A stretch of DNA of 64,000 nucleotides from Companilactobacillus nodensis DSM 19682 = JCM 14932 = NBRC 107160 (GTDB lineage Bacteria > Bacillota > Bacilli > Lactobacillales > Lactobacillaceae). Shown in pieces: positions 35,138 to 44,116 of this stretch (its first letter is position 1; each line of letters opens with the position of its first letter). The position numbers and the translations under genes are program-made. The stretch is taken from assembly GCF_000615905.1 (NCBI RefSeq), contig NZ_BAMN01000009.1, positions 26,582 through 90,581 on the forward strand, read 5' to 3'. The notes beneath the pieces are model-generated. The model saw only the letters and a list, made by a program, of their open reading frames with translations. It had not been told where the DNA came from and ran no database searches.

Positions 35138-36873
35138 TTACCCTATTATAGGCTTAGTCTCCATTTTACGGATATTCTTCCATAACTGCCTATTCCGGCT
35201 AATCATTTCTTCACGTGTACGATCACGATTCCTAACGGAATTTTGTCTAATCATTTTACGTCGTTTTCTAGCTTTACTACTCATCGACAGCCTAGTTATA
35301 ATTTGAAACTTGAGTACATACAGCAGATGCTTACGAAGACCACCCGCATGCTGAACAACTGTTTGACGAATAAATTTGGAATATACAGCAAACTCTCGAC
35401 TTGATATCTCACCGTTATGAAGCATTTGTTCAGCGGTCGAAGTTTCTATTTCAAACGTCTTATCGTATAAGGCAGAAAGAACAGCTTTGTTCGGACGTCC
35501 CTCAACCGCACGCTGGCTTTCAATGATCCGAATAACTTCCCCACCGGCGGGCGATGCACCAAATTGCGATTGAATCATTTGAACAGCATCACGGACCATG
35601 TCTGCTTTAGCATCACTTAGTTCACTTTCACCAACAGCGGATACTTTCTTAGGCAACATAAACGGTAAAACTAACGTTGGTACGATCAAACTTATTAAAA
35701 TGACTACTGCGGCCACAAATATTATGTCATTACGATACGTGAAAGCTTGTCCACCAAGTGTTAGCGGTAATGAAAATGCCATTGCCAAAGTAATAGTTCC
35801 ATGGACACCACTAAAAGCCATAACAGCACTATTCATAATTTTGTCATGTAACGTCCAAGCTCTGATTTCAGCAAAATCAAATTGCGTCCATAAGAATCTT
35901 AATAACGTCATTACGAGATATAGTAAAGCAGCTAATCCAACTAAGATGGCAACTGAACCAGTATCACGTTCGTGGAGATTCCTAATTACTCCCGGCAACG
36001 ATAACCCCAGTAGGACAAACACTATTCCGTTCAAGATACTGGCAACAATTGACCAAGTCGTACTCATAACGATCTGTAATCTAGAAGTGGTCAATCGTAA
36101 TTTGTTTTGTTGCAGTCCGTGAATCAATCCAGTCGCGACAACTGCTAGAATCCCTGAAACACCAATAGCTTCCGCTACTAGATAAACCGCAAATGGTGTC
36201 ATCAATGTATATGGGACAATGACTGACGGCGTATCCACTCGCATATTGATCAACATAATACGGACTGCCACGATGACATATCCCAAGACCAATCCCAAAA
36301 TAATTCCACCGACAAAGACGTACAGAAAGCTTTCGACACCACTAGCTATCGAGAACTTACCTGTAACTAGAGTCGCAATTGCCAAGTTAAAGGCCACGAT
36401 ACCTGAAGCATCGTTGAATAATGATTCGTTCTCTAACGTGCTCATGGCTTCTTTCGGAACCATTACTTTACTAGTAATGGAAGAAACTGCCACAGCATCG
36501 GTTGGTGTAATGATTGCTCCTAAGCTAAGGCCAGAGCCAATGAGAATTGTGGAATCAACCTATGAGTAACTGTTCCAACGATTAAGATAGTAATAATTGC
36601 CAGAACCACGGACATCGAAAGTGTGGTTCCCATCTGATGCATCAACTTACGAATATTAGTATTCTGACCATCGTTGAACATTAAAACAGCGATGATCCCA
36701 AATAAAAACAATTCTGGTTCCAATTCAAAATGCTTATATAACGGTACAAATGATAAAACTAATCCTGCAGCTATTTGTAAAAAGGCCACAGGTACTAAAT
36801 TAAAACGGGCATAGATGGCATTGGCGGTAACAACAGCCAAAACTATTAATAGGACTAAAAAAATAGTTTCCAA
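35138..36873 (-). pseudogene. CPA1-type Na+/H+ antiporter with frameshift
   Basis: The start is a TTG at 36873, eight bases after GGAGG. The frame (LETIFLVLLIVLAVV..., ending QFSLALALA) stops at a TAG near 36520. The next frame carries on at once: GAIITPTDAVAVSSITSKVMVP, the core transport motif of NhaP-type antiporters (TPTDA with the ion-binding Asp). Adding one T to the GCTTAGG near 36525 (making GCTTTAGG) restores a single protein of about 578 residues with 12 helices and a cytoplasmic tail. A lone downstream piece would lack the first helices, so it is probably inactive unless the base is a sequencing loss. Confidence 0.8.
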
Positions 36874-36944
36874 ATGATTTGCCCTCCCCTGATAGTTTTT
36901 TGACTTTTTAATTTTAACGCAATCAATTCGAAGTTGAAACAAAA

Positions 36945-36975
36945 AAGGAGATTAAGCCAAGTTGGCTAATCTCCT
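36945..36975 (-). terminator. mscL terminator
   Basis: Read leftward AGGAGATTAGCCAA/TTGGCTTAATCTCCT then six Ts; the stem begins inside the last mscL codons. Confidence 0.85.
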
Positions 36976-37369
36976 ATTTGTGTTCCTTATCAACTGATTC
37001 TGAAATCTTCTTCAAATACATAATCATTTCATCTTCCTTAGAAGCTTCTTCTTCCTCTTCAGCATCTTCGTCAGACTTTCTAGCATTGATGATCGTATTC
37101 ATTGCCTTCACTAAGAAGAAGACTACTAGCGCGATTATCAAGAAATTAATAATTGATTCAATGAATGCACCATATTTGAAAGTTGCATCCCCAACTTGGA
37201 ACTTCAAATTAGTCAAATCAATTTTACCTAAGAATAACCCGATCAGTGGATTAACCAAATTACTTACTAATGATTGAACGATGGCGGTAAAAGCAGCACC
37301 CATAATGACACCAACTGCCAAGTCCATAACATTTCCACGACTTATAAAATCTTTGAATTCTTTAATCAT
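36974..37369 (-). CDS. mscL: Large-conductance mechanosensitive channel
   Basis: A 131-residue Msc[38 protein letters not shown] is the N-terminal amphipathic helix and pore helix; helix 2 is at about 68-90 ([18 protein letters not shown]). The C-terminal bundle is unusually acidic ([15 protein letters not shown]). It forms a pentameric pore that opens on osmotic downshock. It is a single gene with its own terminator, upstream of the antiporter. Confidence 0.95.
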   Translation of the reverse strand: MIKEFKDFISRGNVMDLAVGVIMGAAFTAIVQSLVSNLVNPLIGLFLGKIDLTNLKFQVGDATFKYGAFIESIINFLIIALVVFFLVKAMNTIINARKSDEDAEEEEEASKEDEMIMYLKKISESVDKEHK

Positions 37370-37536
37370 AATGCATGACTATCCCTTCTATAAATATTGT
37401 CATATTTAATTATGCTATTTTTCATGTCGCCTCGACAACAAATAACTCCCTCTCAAACCGAATTGTAAGACTTTTTTAAAGATTTACAAATAAAACGAGC
37501 GCAACAAAACACGCTCAGTGACTTCTATTTACGATA

Positions 37537-38358
37537 CTAGTATCCTGCATCATAAATATAATCATTACCATCATCATAAATATCAATAAAATCTTCGTAC
37601 TCATCATAGACTTCATCATCAAAGCAAGTCATCAATACTTCCATGTGATAATCTGAGTTTTTTTCAAGCCAATCACCGACTGCTACTAATGCGACTTCAC
37701 AGGCATCTTCAAGTGGATAACCATATACCCCTGTAGAAATTGCGGCAAAGGCAATCGTATGTAGATTATTATCCCTAGCTAATGTCAAAGAGTTCTGATA
37801 ACACTTCGTCAGCATTACCTCATCATCTGAACTACCAGAATAAATCGGTCCAACCGTGTGAATTACATGCTTGGCTGGCAAATTATATCCCTTAGTTATT
37901 TTGGCCTGTCCTGTTTCACAACCATGTAATGTTCGACATTCTTCAAGAAGTTTGGGACCAGCAACTCGATGAATCGCTCCATCAACGCCACCGCCACCTA
38001 GTAATGATTTATTGGCGGCATTAACTATTACATCGCACTTAACCTTAGTAATATCACAAACTTCAATATCGATCGTACTTTTTTTATGTTCATCAATAGT
38101 CATATCATAATCTCCTGTCGCAATTTTGGTTGTATTCTTAATTTTGTAGAGAATCTTTTTGTATTTATTTAGCAATACTTCAGACTTTGGACATACCCTG
38201 ACGTTGATTACTGTAGCTTCTCGGGGATGATTGTTAGACCCAAACGGTACCATGACCACGTCACCGATATTAATATTTTCATTATCCGTCCAACAATACT
38301 TGCTATTACCACTAGCTTCTTTAACTTCACAAATAATAATATTATCAACTGATTCCAC
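37537..38358 (-). CDS. Macro-domain protein with N-terminal beta domain
   Basis: A 273-residue protein. Residues about 5-60 form a small beta domain like the PriA 3'-end-binding fold (NIIICEVK..., INIGDVVMVPFGSNNHPREATVI). Residues about 95-255 are a macro domain: GDITK-like VCDITKVKCDVIVNAANKSLLGGGGVDGAIHRVAGP and AISTGVYGYPLEDA, with the ADP-ribose-binding Asp, Asn-Ala-Ala-Asn and Gly-rich loops all intact. It probably removes or binds ADP-ribose. The tail is Asp/Tyr rich. A degenerate paralog lies at 39410, with a membrane protein between. Confidence 0.88.
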   Translation of the reverse strand: MESVDNIIICEVKEASGNSKYCWTDNENINIGDVVMVPFGSNNHPREATVINVRVCPKSEVLLNKYKKILYKIKNTTKIATGDYDMTIDEHKKSTIDIEVCDITKVKCDVIVNAANKSLLGGGGVDGAIHRVAGPKLLEECRTLHGCETGQAKITKGYNLPAKHVIHTVGPIYSGSSDDEVMLTKCYQNSLTLARDNNLHTIAFAAISTGVYGYPLEDACEVALVAVGDWLEKNSDYHMEVLMTCFDDEVYDEYEDFIDIYDDGNDYIYDAGY

Positions 38359-38460
38359 GTTACATCACCTACTATTACTTACAATATAACAGATTTTGTA
38401 TGCTAAACTAACAGTATAATAACTGATTAAAAATATTTACGACAGCAGGCGCATCTAAAA

Positions 38461-39261
38461 ATGAAAACCTTAAGATATCTCTTGATCAATTTAATTATTG
38501 CACTAGTTTTTTGCTTTGCTTACATCATAATCGATCCAACATCAATTATTCAGGAAACCTTCACGATCCATATTCCTAGATATATTATCTATATTATTTG
38601 GACGGCGATAACCATTGGATACTTATATACTCTTATTATCCGTTTGCCAGATGATGAACCAACTGCTAAGAAAGTTACTACACAAACAGTACAACCAGCT
38701 TCAGCAGTGGTGACTGAATCCAATCCTCTTTCTGAGGTTGATCAATTAAAAAAAGAAAATCAAGAGCTCAAAGAACAACTCAATCAATTAAAGCAGCCGA
38801 CACCCGATTCCGTTCAAGAGGCAACATTTGACTTGATATACAAACATAAACCAATTCTTGAACAAAAATCATCAATTAAAATGGCAAATGATCAAATAAA
38901 TAAACTTCACTTCATAAAAGCCAAAAAGCTCACCAATTATCTTAAGGATAAGTTATCCAAACTCGGATACGACACCAACGAACCATCTCGCTATCCTGTG
39001 ACGACTATTATTGCTAAAAAAAATGGAAAAAGATATAAAATCATAAACGAACTCAACTCCCGTCAAAGCAACACATCCATCATTGATTCTCACATCTCAT
39101 CGTTATCAACATTAAAAACTTTTGATGAATTAGTTATATTAGTCAATCGATGTGATAAAGCTGATATCGAATATGCTAGAACTCATGGTTTTACATTGTG
39201 CGATGAGGACATTGTTCATAATATAATCTATGCTGCATTCAAGAAAGAGAGCGTGATATAA
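38461..39261 (+). CDS. Membrane-anchored Mrr/restriction-endonuclease-like protein
   Basis: A 266-residue protein. Two membrane helices (about 5-24 and 42-60) are followed by a Thr/Pro linker, a coiled coil (VDQLKKENQELKEQLNQLKQ, about 98-117) and a C-terminal domain with the Mrr-like order IIAKKNGKRYKIINEL, then TFDELVILVNRCDKADIEYARTHGFTLCDEDIV. In active Mrr-type nucleases the second motif ends QxK; here it is ELNSRQ, so catalysis is doubtful. TATAAT at 38415 suggests its own promoter. It lies between two macro-domain paralogs. Confidence 0.6.
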   Translation: MKTLRYLLINLIIALVFCFAYIIIDPTSIIQETFTIHIPRYIIYIIWTAITIGYLYTLIIRLPDDEPTAKKVTTQTVQPASAVVTESNPLSEVDQLKKENQELKEQLNQLKQPTPDSVQEATFDLIYKHKPILEQKSSIKMANDQINKLHFIKAKKLTNYLKDKLSKLGYDTNEPSRYPVTTIIAKKNGKRYKIINELNSRQSNTSIIDSHISSLSTLKTFDELVILVNRCDKADIEYARTHGFTLCDEDIVHNIIYAAFKKESVI

Positions 39262-39409
39262 CTACATAAGTTACTAAATTTGCAGCGTAAACGCGCGGCA
39301 AAACACAACTTCTTCCGTTTAACTACAAACAACCTCGCATTTACTACGTAAATACGAGGTTGTTTTAGGTTATACTCAGAAGTTAAACGTGTTTTGCCAC
39401 GCTCTCTTT
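39262..39409. repeat. Hairpin repeat family, copy D
   Basis: Fills the gap between two convergent genes exactly. Outer stem GGCAAAACAC/GTGTTTTGCC (39297-39306 with 39389-39398), conserved strand AACTTCTTCCGTTTAACTAC, inner stem AAACAACCTCG/CGAGGTTGTTT with loop ATTTACTACGTAAAT, then GGTTATACTCAGAAGTTAAAC. GTTTAACT can pair alternatively with AGTTAAAC. Nearly the same as copy E at 53232, but both stems differ by compensating changes. Confidence 0.85.
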
Positions 39410-40915
39410 TTAAATGAACTCAGTTTCAATAATATAATCGTTGTCACCTTCATAGTCATCAAAAAAATCATAATAAGAATCATAACTATTTTGATTATCA
39501 CAGGCTATTAAGACATCTAACTTGTAATCCTCATTTTCATCCAACCAATCGCTTATTTCTTCCATGGCGTTCGCAGCTTTGGTATCTAATGAATTCTTAG
39601 ACTCATAAAAAAGCACATCTGGAAATACTATACTATTCAATTCATTAGCTTTTGCCATCTCCAAACACTGCTTATATGGAGATACACCATCTTGCTTATC
39701 GACATAATGAATGACATTTTCTGCCGGCAAATTGTATCCCTTAGTAATAACTAAATCATCATTATCGTTAAACTTTTTGTATTCAGCTTTTAATTTGGGA
39801 CCAGCCACTTCATTTATATCACTACTATTAACGTATTCTGTATCTTCTTCATAGACGAGTGCATCACACTTAATACGTGTCAGGTCACATACCTTTACTT
39901 GAATTGCACTGTCTTCGTCATAATTGACAAAATCCGTAATCGGTTGATCGTCATTATAGTAATCATACTTCTTAGTGACCTTAGCAATCACATGCTTCAT
40001 CTTACTAATTGGGAATGACGAAGTTGTATCAGTATATTTACCAATACTATCAACCGTAACTTCTTTTTGATTACCATTAGCACCAACTGGAACCAGAACT
40101 CGATCGCCAACTTTTAATTTTTCATCATTAATTAAGTATGAATATGAGGTTCCGTAATCATTAAATTTAACTTTGCAGATTAAATATTCTTTTTCAGGAG
40201 GTTCAATATCAAAAATATTTCGACTTAAGTTTCCATTCTGAAAATAATATTCGATTCGCCTGGTAAAATCTTTCCAATTAGTTGGAAGTTCACCGTTATC
40301 TTTATAAAAATAAAATTCATTTTTACCATCAGCATAACTAACCTTTAATCGTAAAAAAGCATCCGGGACAATTTTGCTCTTTTTATCAAATTTGGATACT
40401 TCATCATCCAAATCATCTAATAAACCTTCTAATCCATATTCAGAATGGTAACTGAAATTTTGTGTTTGTCCACCATCTTTGGTGTTATATCCAATCGAAT
40501 CATTTTCACCATCAACTACTAATCTCTCTATAGATTCAGACTTTAACGTAATAATCTTTTCACGGAATATATCATAATTATTTTGTGGAAGAATATAATC
40601 ATGATAGTTTATTTCTAACTTAGTTATTTTAGAATGAGGTAATTTATTATCATCGTAATTAGAAATATTTTCCGAATCAAAAATATTTTTAGCCTCAAAA
40701 TAATCGTTCAAAACCTTGTTCTTATCAACATTCGAACTAGAAATACTATCGATCAATCCACTAGATTCAATAAAATCCATTGTCTTGGGAAACTTCTTAT
40801 TCAATTTTTTTCGATTGTTATTAAAGAAATTCAAACTAATATCATTAAAATCATTTGAATTGATTTCATTACTCAAAAGACCAAAGAATTTTTCCATCTT
40901 ATTATCGTAGTCCAT
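39410..40915 (-). CDS. Large protein with degenerate macro domain
   Basis: A 501-residue protein. Residues 1-240 are AT-coded, Asn/Asp-rich and unrecognised. Residues about 245-300 repeat the small beta domain of the 37537 protein (YLICKVKFND..., VGDRVLVPVGANGNQKEVTV), and about 345-490 repeat its macro domain (VKVCDLTRIKCDALV, NEVAGPKLKAEY, VITKGYNLPAENVIHYVD). The ADP-ribose-binding NAAN and GGGGVDGAIH segments are missing, so it is likely a non-catalytic paralog. It may regulate or scaffold the intact macro protein. AAGGG-type site before the ATG is weak. Confidence 0.7.
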   Translation of the reverse strand: MDYDNKMEKFFGLLSNEINSNDFNDISLNFFNNNRKKLNKKFPKTMDFIESSGLIDSISSSNVDKNKVLNDYFEAKNIFDSENISNYDDNKLPHSKITKLEINYHDYILPQNNYDIFREKIITLKSESIERLVVDGENDSIGYNTKDGGQTQNFSYHSEYGLEGLLDDLDDEVSKFDKKSKIVPDAFLRLKVSYADGKNEFYFYKDNGELPTNWKDFTRRIEYYFQNGNLSRNIFDIEPPEKEYLICKVKFNDYGTSYSYLINDEKLKVGDRVLVPVGANGNQKEVTVDSIGKYTDTTSSFPISKMKHVIAKVTKKYDYYNDDQPITDFVNYDEDSAIQVKVCDLTRIKCDALVYEEDTEYVNSSDINEVAGPKLKAEYKKFNDNDDLVITKGYNLPAENVIHYVDKQDGVSPYKQCLEMAKANELNSIVFPDVLFYESKNSLDTKAANAMEEISDWLDENEDYKLDVLIACDNQNSYDSYYDFFDDYEGDNDYIIETEFI

Positions 40916-40976
40916 GGTTGCCCTCCATTCGAACGTTTGTTTGCTTTTAATATACTATATTTTGAAGATAAAAAAA

Positions 40977-41006
40977 AGAGTAGAGATGTAAAAACATCCC
41001 TACTCT
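40977..41006 (-). terminator. Terminator of tRNA-Leu
   Basis: Read leftward AGAGTAGGGATGT/ACATCTCTACTCT with a 4-base loop followed by a run of eight Ts, eleven bases past the tRNA 3' end. Confidence 0.85.
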
Positions 41007-41016
41007 ATATCATCTA

Positions 41017-41099
41017 TGCCGCTGGAAGATTCGAACTTGTACATGGTTGCCCATACAGCGACCTGAACGCTGCGCGTCTGCCAATTCCGCCACAGCGGC
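41017..41099 (-). tRNA. tRNA-Leu (CAG)
   Basis: On the minus strand GCCGCTG pairs with CAGCGGC as acceptor, followed by discriminator A and no encoded CCA. The anticodon arm CAGCG-TTCAGGT-CGCTG gives anticodon CAG. The long variable arm ATGG-GCAA-CCAT is typical of leucine tRNA. The T-arm reads ACAAG-TTCGAAT-CTTCC, in which only three of five stem pairs form, so it may be impaired or carry sequence errors. Confidence 0.85.
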
Positions 41100-41164
41100 A
41101 CGGTACCATATCTCACTGATATGGCTTACAATATTAAATGATACTACAATTGGAGGTTCTTGTA

Positions 41165-41998
41165 ATGGAAAAAATCAATAAATCTATATTATCTAAAGTA
41201 ATTAAAGCACGTAACCCAGAATCATATAAGGGTAACTACGGGCGAATATTGATCATTGCTGGATCTCTTCCATTTGGTGGAGCAGCCATTTTGTCTACGT
41301 CAGCTGCAGTTCATACCGGAGCAGGATTAGTCACTGTTCTAACGATTCCAGAAAAATTTACAGCTATGAATACCGCTGTACCTGAAGCTATGACGCTTGA
41401 TTATAATGACAAAGAAGAAATGATCGATGCCATCGTCAAAAACAACGTGATTGTCGTTGGACCCGGATTGGGAACATCGCCTAAAACTGAAGAAATAATT
41501 GATACTGTCATTAAAAACATCAATCCTGATACCACCGTCATTATGGACGCTTCAGCTCTAACAGTTGCTGCGGAAAAGAGTATTGACTTAACTTCTATCG
41601 ACAAATTGATTTTGACTCCACATCAAGGTGAATGGGCTAGACTATCAGGCTTAGATATACCCGAGCAAACCCCTGACAACAACTTATCTGCACTAAACAG
41701 AATTGCTCCAAAAGCTGTATTGATTCTAAAAAAACATCATTCAGAAATTTATTCTTCTGAAGAAGTACTCCAAATAGATGATGGTAACCCCGGTATGGCA
41801 ACTGGTGGCATGGGCGATACATTAACCGGTATTCTAGCAGGATTCATTGGACAGTTCGGATTCTCACTCGAAACAATCTCTGCTGGATTGTACTTACATA
41901 GTTATATTGCTGATAAGATCAATAAGACTGACTATGTTGTCCTACCTTCAAAGCTGATCAGTAAGATACCAAAATATATGATGAAATTCTCAAATTAA
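41165..41998 (+). CDS. nnrD: ADP-dependent NAD(P)H-hydrate dehydratase
   Basis: A 277-residue ribokinase-fold enzyme that repairs hydrated NAD(P)H using ADP or ATP. NYGRILIIAGSLPFGGAAILSTSAAVHTGAGLVTV, VVGPGLGTS, LTPHQGEWARLSG and GMATGGMGDTLTGILAGF (nucleotide-binding GMGD) identify it. It lacks the epimerase half (NnrE) found in fused homologs. GGAGG lies eight bases before the ATG at 41165. Single gene between a tRNA and a terminator. Confidence 0.93.
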   Translation: MEKINKSILSKVIKARNPESYKGNYGRILIIAGSLPFGGAAILSTSAAVHTGAGLVTVLTIPEKFTAMNTAVPEAMTLDYNDKEEMIDAIVKNNVIVVGPGLGTSPKTEEIIDTVIKNINPDTTVIMDASALTVAAEKSIDLTSIDKLILTPHQGEWARLSGLDIPEQTPDNNLSALNRIAPKAVLILKKHHSEIYSSEEVLQIDDGNPGMATGGMGDTLTGILAGFIGQFGFSLETISAGLYLHSYIADKINKTDYVVLPSKLISKIPKYMMKFSN

Positions 41999-42029
41999 AA
42001 ATGCCGACTAAAAAGTCGACATTTTTTTT
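41997..42029. terminator. Bidirectional terminator
   Basis: AAATGCCGACT/AGTCGACATTTTT between convergent nnrD and the flippase gene. Confidence 0.85.
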
Positions 42030-43692
42030 ATTTTATATTAACTAAACGTCTAATACGTTCAACCTTTGAACCAAGTATCTTATCAGCCAGTTGTGTTTTC
42101 AACACTAGATAACCATAAATACCGCCACCTAGTACTGCTTCAACCATCAAGATAATAACACTTAGTATACGATCAGAATTGCCAACAAAATGGAATACTA
42201 ACCAGTTAACAAGGATTACGACCGCAAACATTACAAGTGAAAACATAATGATCCCACTAATACGACGTGAAATTCTATTGGTATCGAATGGATAAACCTG
42301 ATGTAATTTTCTAGTCATCAACCAACAAACTACGCCCATACCAATACTTGTTGCCACCAATGGACCAAACTCATGGAACAATCCAATCATTGGAATCTGT
42401 GCCAATACTTTGGCAATGAAACCATAGATGAAGTATTTAATAGCTAACCTGTTGTTATACAACGCCTGCAAAATTGCGGATAGTACGGTAAAGAATCCTA
42501 ACAAGATTGAAATTACCGAACTGAATTGTAACATCAAAATACCTAATTCATCATAACGATAAAATGTTGTCCATAGCGGCTGCGATACAGCGTACATCCC
42601 TAACGATGCTGGAATCATGATGAAGAAGAACAATTCTAGCGTATTAGAAATTTGATCTTCAATATCTTTCTTAACACCCTTAGAATACAATCCTGACAAA
42701 ATCGGAATTGCTGTAACTGCCATAGCAGCTGACAATGAAACAATAATCATGATTAACTTATTAGCCTGGAATCCAAACAATGAATAATAATTATCCAATT
42801 GATCATTCGTAGCCTTAACAAACATTCTCATGAATTGATTAAAAGTTGATTGGTCGAACAAATTAAAGAACGTAATACCGGCATCCAATATGATGAACGG
42901 CACGGCTTGTTCAAAGATTTCTCTCGTAAAGTTCTTATTAAGTTCCTCTGGCGCCTTCCCGTTACGCGACAACTCCCGCAACTTAGGCATCTTCTTCATG
43001 AACGCGAATAACAAAATTCCAATTGCAAATGCAGCACCAATGAATGCCGCAAATGTTGATTGAACAACGGCAGTAATATAACTACCGTTATTCATCTTCA
43101 TAATCACATACGTTGCTCCAAGCATATAAATAACTCGGGCAATTTGTTCAATGAACTGTGATATAGCCGAAGGAGCCATGTCAGAATAACCCTGCATGTA
43201 CCCTCTCATAATACTCAAAATTGGAATTATCAAAACCGCAATCGCTAGCGACTTGATAACGGGAATACTACGAGGATCCCCGTCCGCAAATAATGCCGCC
43301 ATCAATGGTGCACCGAAGTACATCAATGCGGCAAAGGCAACACCCATTATGGTCATGATCCGTAGACCATGTTTAAATAGCCTGTTACCAGTCGAATACT
43401 CATCTAAGGCGTTATAGTGAGAGATTTGTTTTGAAATAGCCCCCGGAATCCCCGCCGTCGAAATAATAATAAATAAACTATAAATATTATATCCCTTCGC
43501 ATACAATGCGTTAGCTTGTGGGTAAGCAGCACCCATCCACGCCATCCAAGGAATAATATATATTGCACCTAATATACGTGAAAAAATACTCCCTGCAGTC
43601 ATCCACGCTGAACCTTTCAACATCGTATCTTGTGTTGAAGTTTCAGGATTCAAAACTGGGGTTATTTCTTCATCGTCACGGTTTTCGTTCAA
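42028..43692 (-). CDS. Lipid II/polysaccharide flippase of the MurJ-like (YtgP/SpoVB) family
   Basis: About 554 residues with 14 membrane helices, MOP superfamily. GSAWMTAGSIFSRILGAIYIIPW, NIYSLFIIISTAGIPGAISKQIS and RGYMQGYSDMAPSAISQFIEQ are typical of the YtgP branch, which flips peptidoglycan lipid II or related carriers. The start may be a TTG at 43692, eight bases after AAGGTGG, or a GTG at 43704. It is downstream of leuS but separated by a terminator and two repeat copies. Confidence 0.88.
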   Translation of the reverse strand: MNENRDDEEITPVLNPETSTQDTMLKGSAWMTAGSIFSRILGAIYIIPWMAWMGAAYPQANALYAKGYNIYSLFIIISTAGIPGAISKQISHYNALDEYSTGNRLFKHGLRIMTIMGVAFAALMYFGAPLMAALFADGDPRSIPVIKSLAIAVLIIPILSIMRGYMQGYSDMAPSAISQFIEQIARVIYMLGATYVIMKMNNGSYITAVVQSTFAAFIGAAFAIGILLFAFMKKMPKLRELSRNGKAPEELNKNFTREIFEQAVPFIILDAGITFFNLFDQSTFNQFMRMFVKATNDQLDNYYSLFGFQANKLIMIIVSLSAAMAVTAIPILSGLYSKGVKKDIEDQISNTLELFFFIMIPASLGMYAVSQPLWTTFYRYDELGILMLQFSSVISILLGFFTVLSAILQALYNNRLAIKYFIYGFIAKVLAQIPMIGLFHEFGPLVATSIGMGVVCWLMTRKLHQVYPFDTNRISRRISGIIMFSLVMFAVVILVNWLVFHFVGNSDRILSVIILMVEAVLGGGIYGYLVLKTQLADKILGSKVERIRRLVNIK

Positions 43693-43797
43693 GTCCTGCA
43701 CCACCTTAAAAACTATCTCTTCAATTATAGCAAAGTTGTGAACTCAGAAACTTAAAAATACTCTTAAATTCAGTTAATTGCAATTAAATTCTAAAAA

Positions 43798-43828
43798 AGA
43801 GACTGTGATTTGTCCATCACAATCTCTT
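43798..43828 (-). terminator. Terminator between leuS and the flippase gene
   Basis: Read leftward AAGAGATTGTGAT/ATCACAGTCTCTT then six Ts. Confidence 0.8.
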
Positions 43829-43870
43829 AGAATTGGAAATTTATTTTACTGTTTGTTTGCTTTATACGTC

Positions 43871-43992
43871 TTTCGAAACGAGTTGCGAAAGACAACCCCC
43901 TCCGCTTAGCTACGCTTAAGAAAGGATGCACAAACCGCATCAATTCTTAAGCTAGGCTATGCTCAGCATTTACCGTCTTTCTCCACTCTCTC
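43871..43992. repeat. Hairpin repeat family, copy B1
   Basis: Core 43887-43981: outer stem GAAAGAC/GTCTTTC, strand AACCCCCTCCGCTTAGCTAC, inner stem GCTTAAGAA/TTCTTAAGC, loop GATGCACAAACCGCATC, strand TAGGCTATGCTCAGCATTTACC. It directly adjoins copy B2 in the same orientation. Confidence 0.85.
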
Positions 43993-44116
43993 TAAAACGC
44001 GCTTACAAAAGACAACCCCCTCCGCTTACTACGAATAACAAATGCACCAACTACGTTGGCACCTTCGTTATCCTAGGTAATGCTCAGGCGTTACCGTCTT
44101 TTGACACGCTCTACTT
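43993..44116. repeat. Hairpin repeat family, copy B2
   Basis: Core 44007-44102: outer stem AAAAGAC/GTCTTTT, strand AACCCCCTCCGCTTACTAC, inner stem GAATAAC/GTTAT(C), loop TGCACCAACTACGTTGGCA, strand GGTAATGCTCAGGCGTTACC. Its right end GACACGCTCTACTTAA supplies the TAG stop of leuS, exactly as copy A does for the LTA-synthase-like gene. Confidence 0.85.

Noticed and set aside
35598..36569. Rightward frames opposite the antiporter
   Set aside because: Antisense shadows of a clear membrane transporter even though that gene is frameshifted.
37497..37518. Solo copy of the hairpin repeat
   Set aside because: GAGCG-CAACAAAACA-CGCTC resembles an element end, but it is fully explained as the terminator of the macro-domain gene; similarity is too short.
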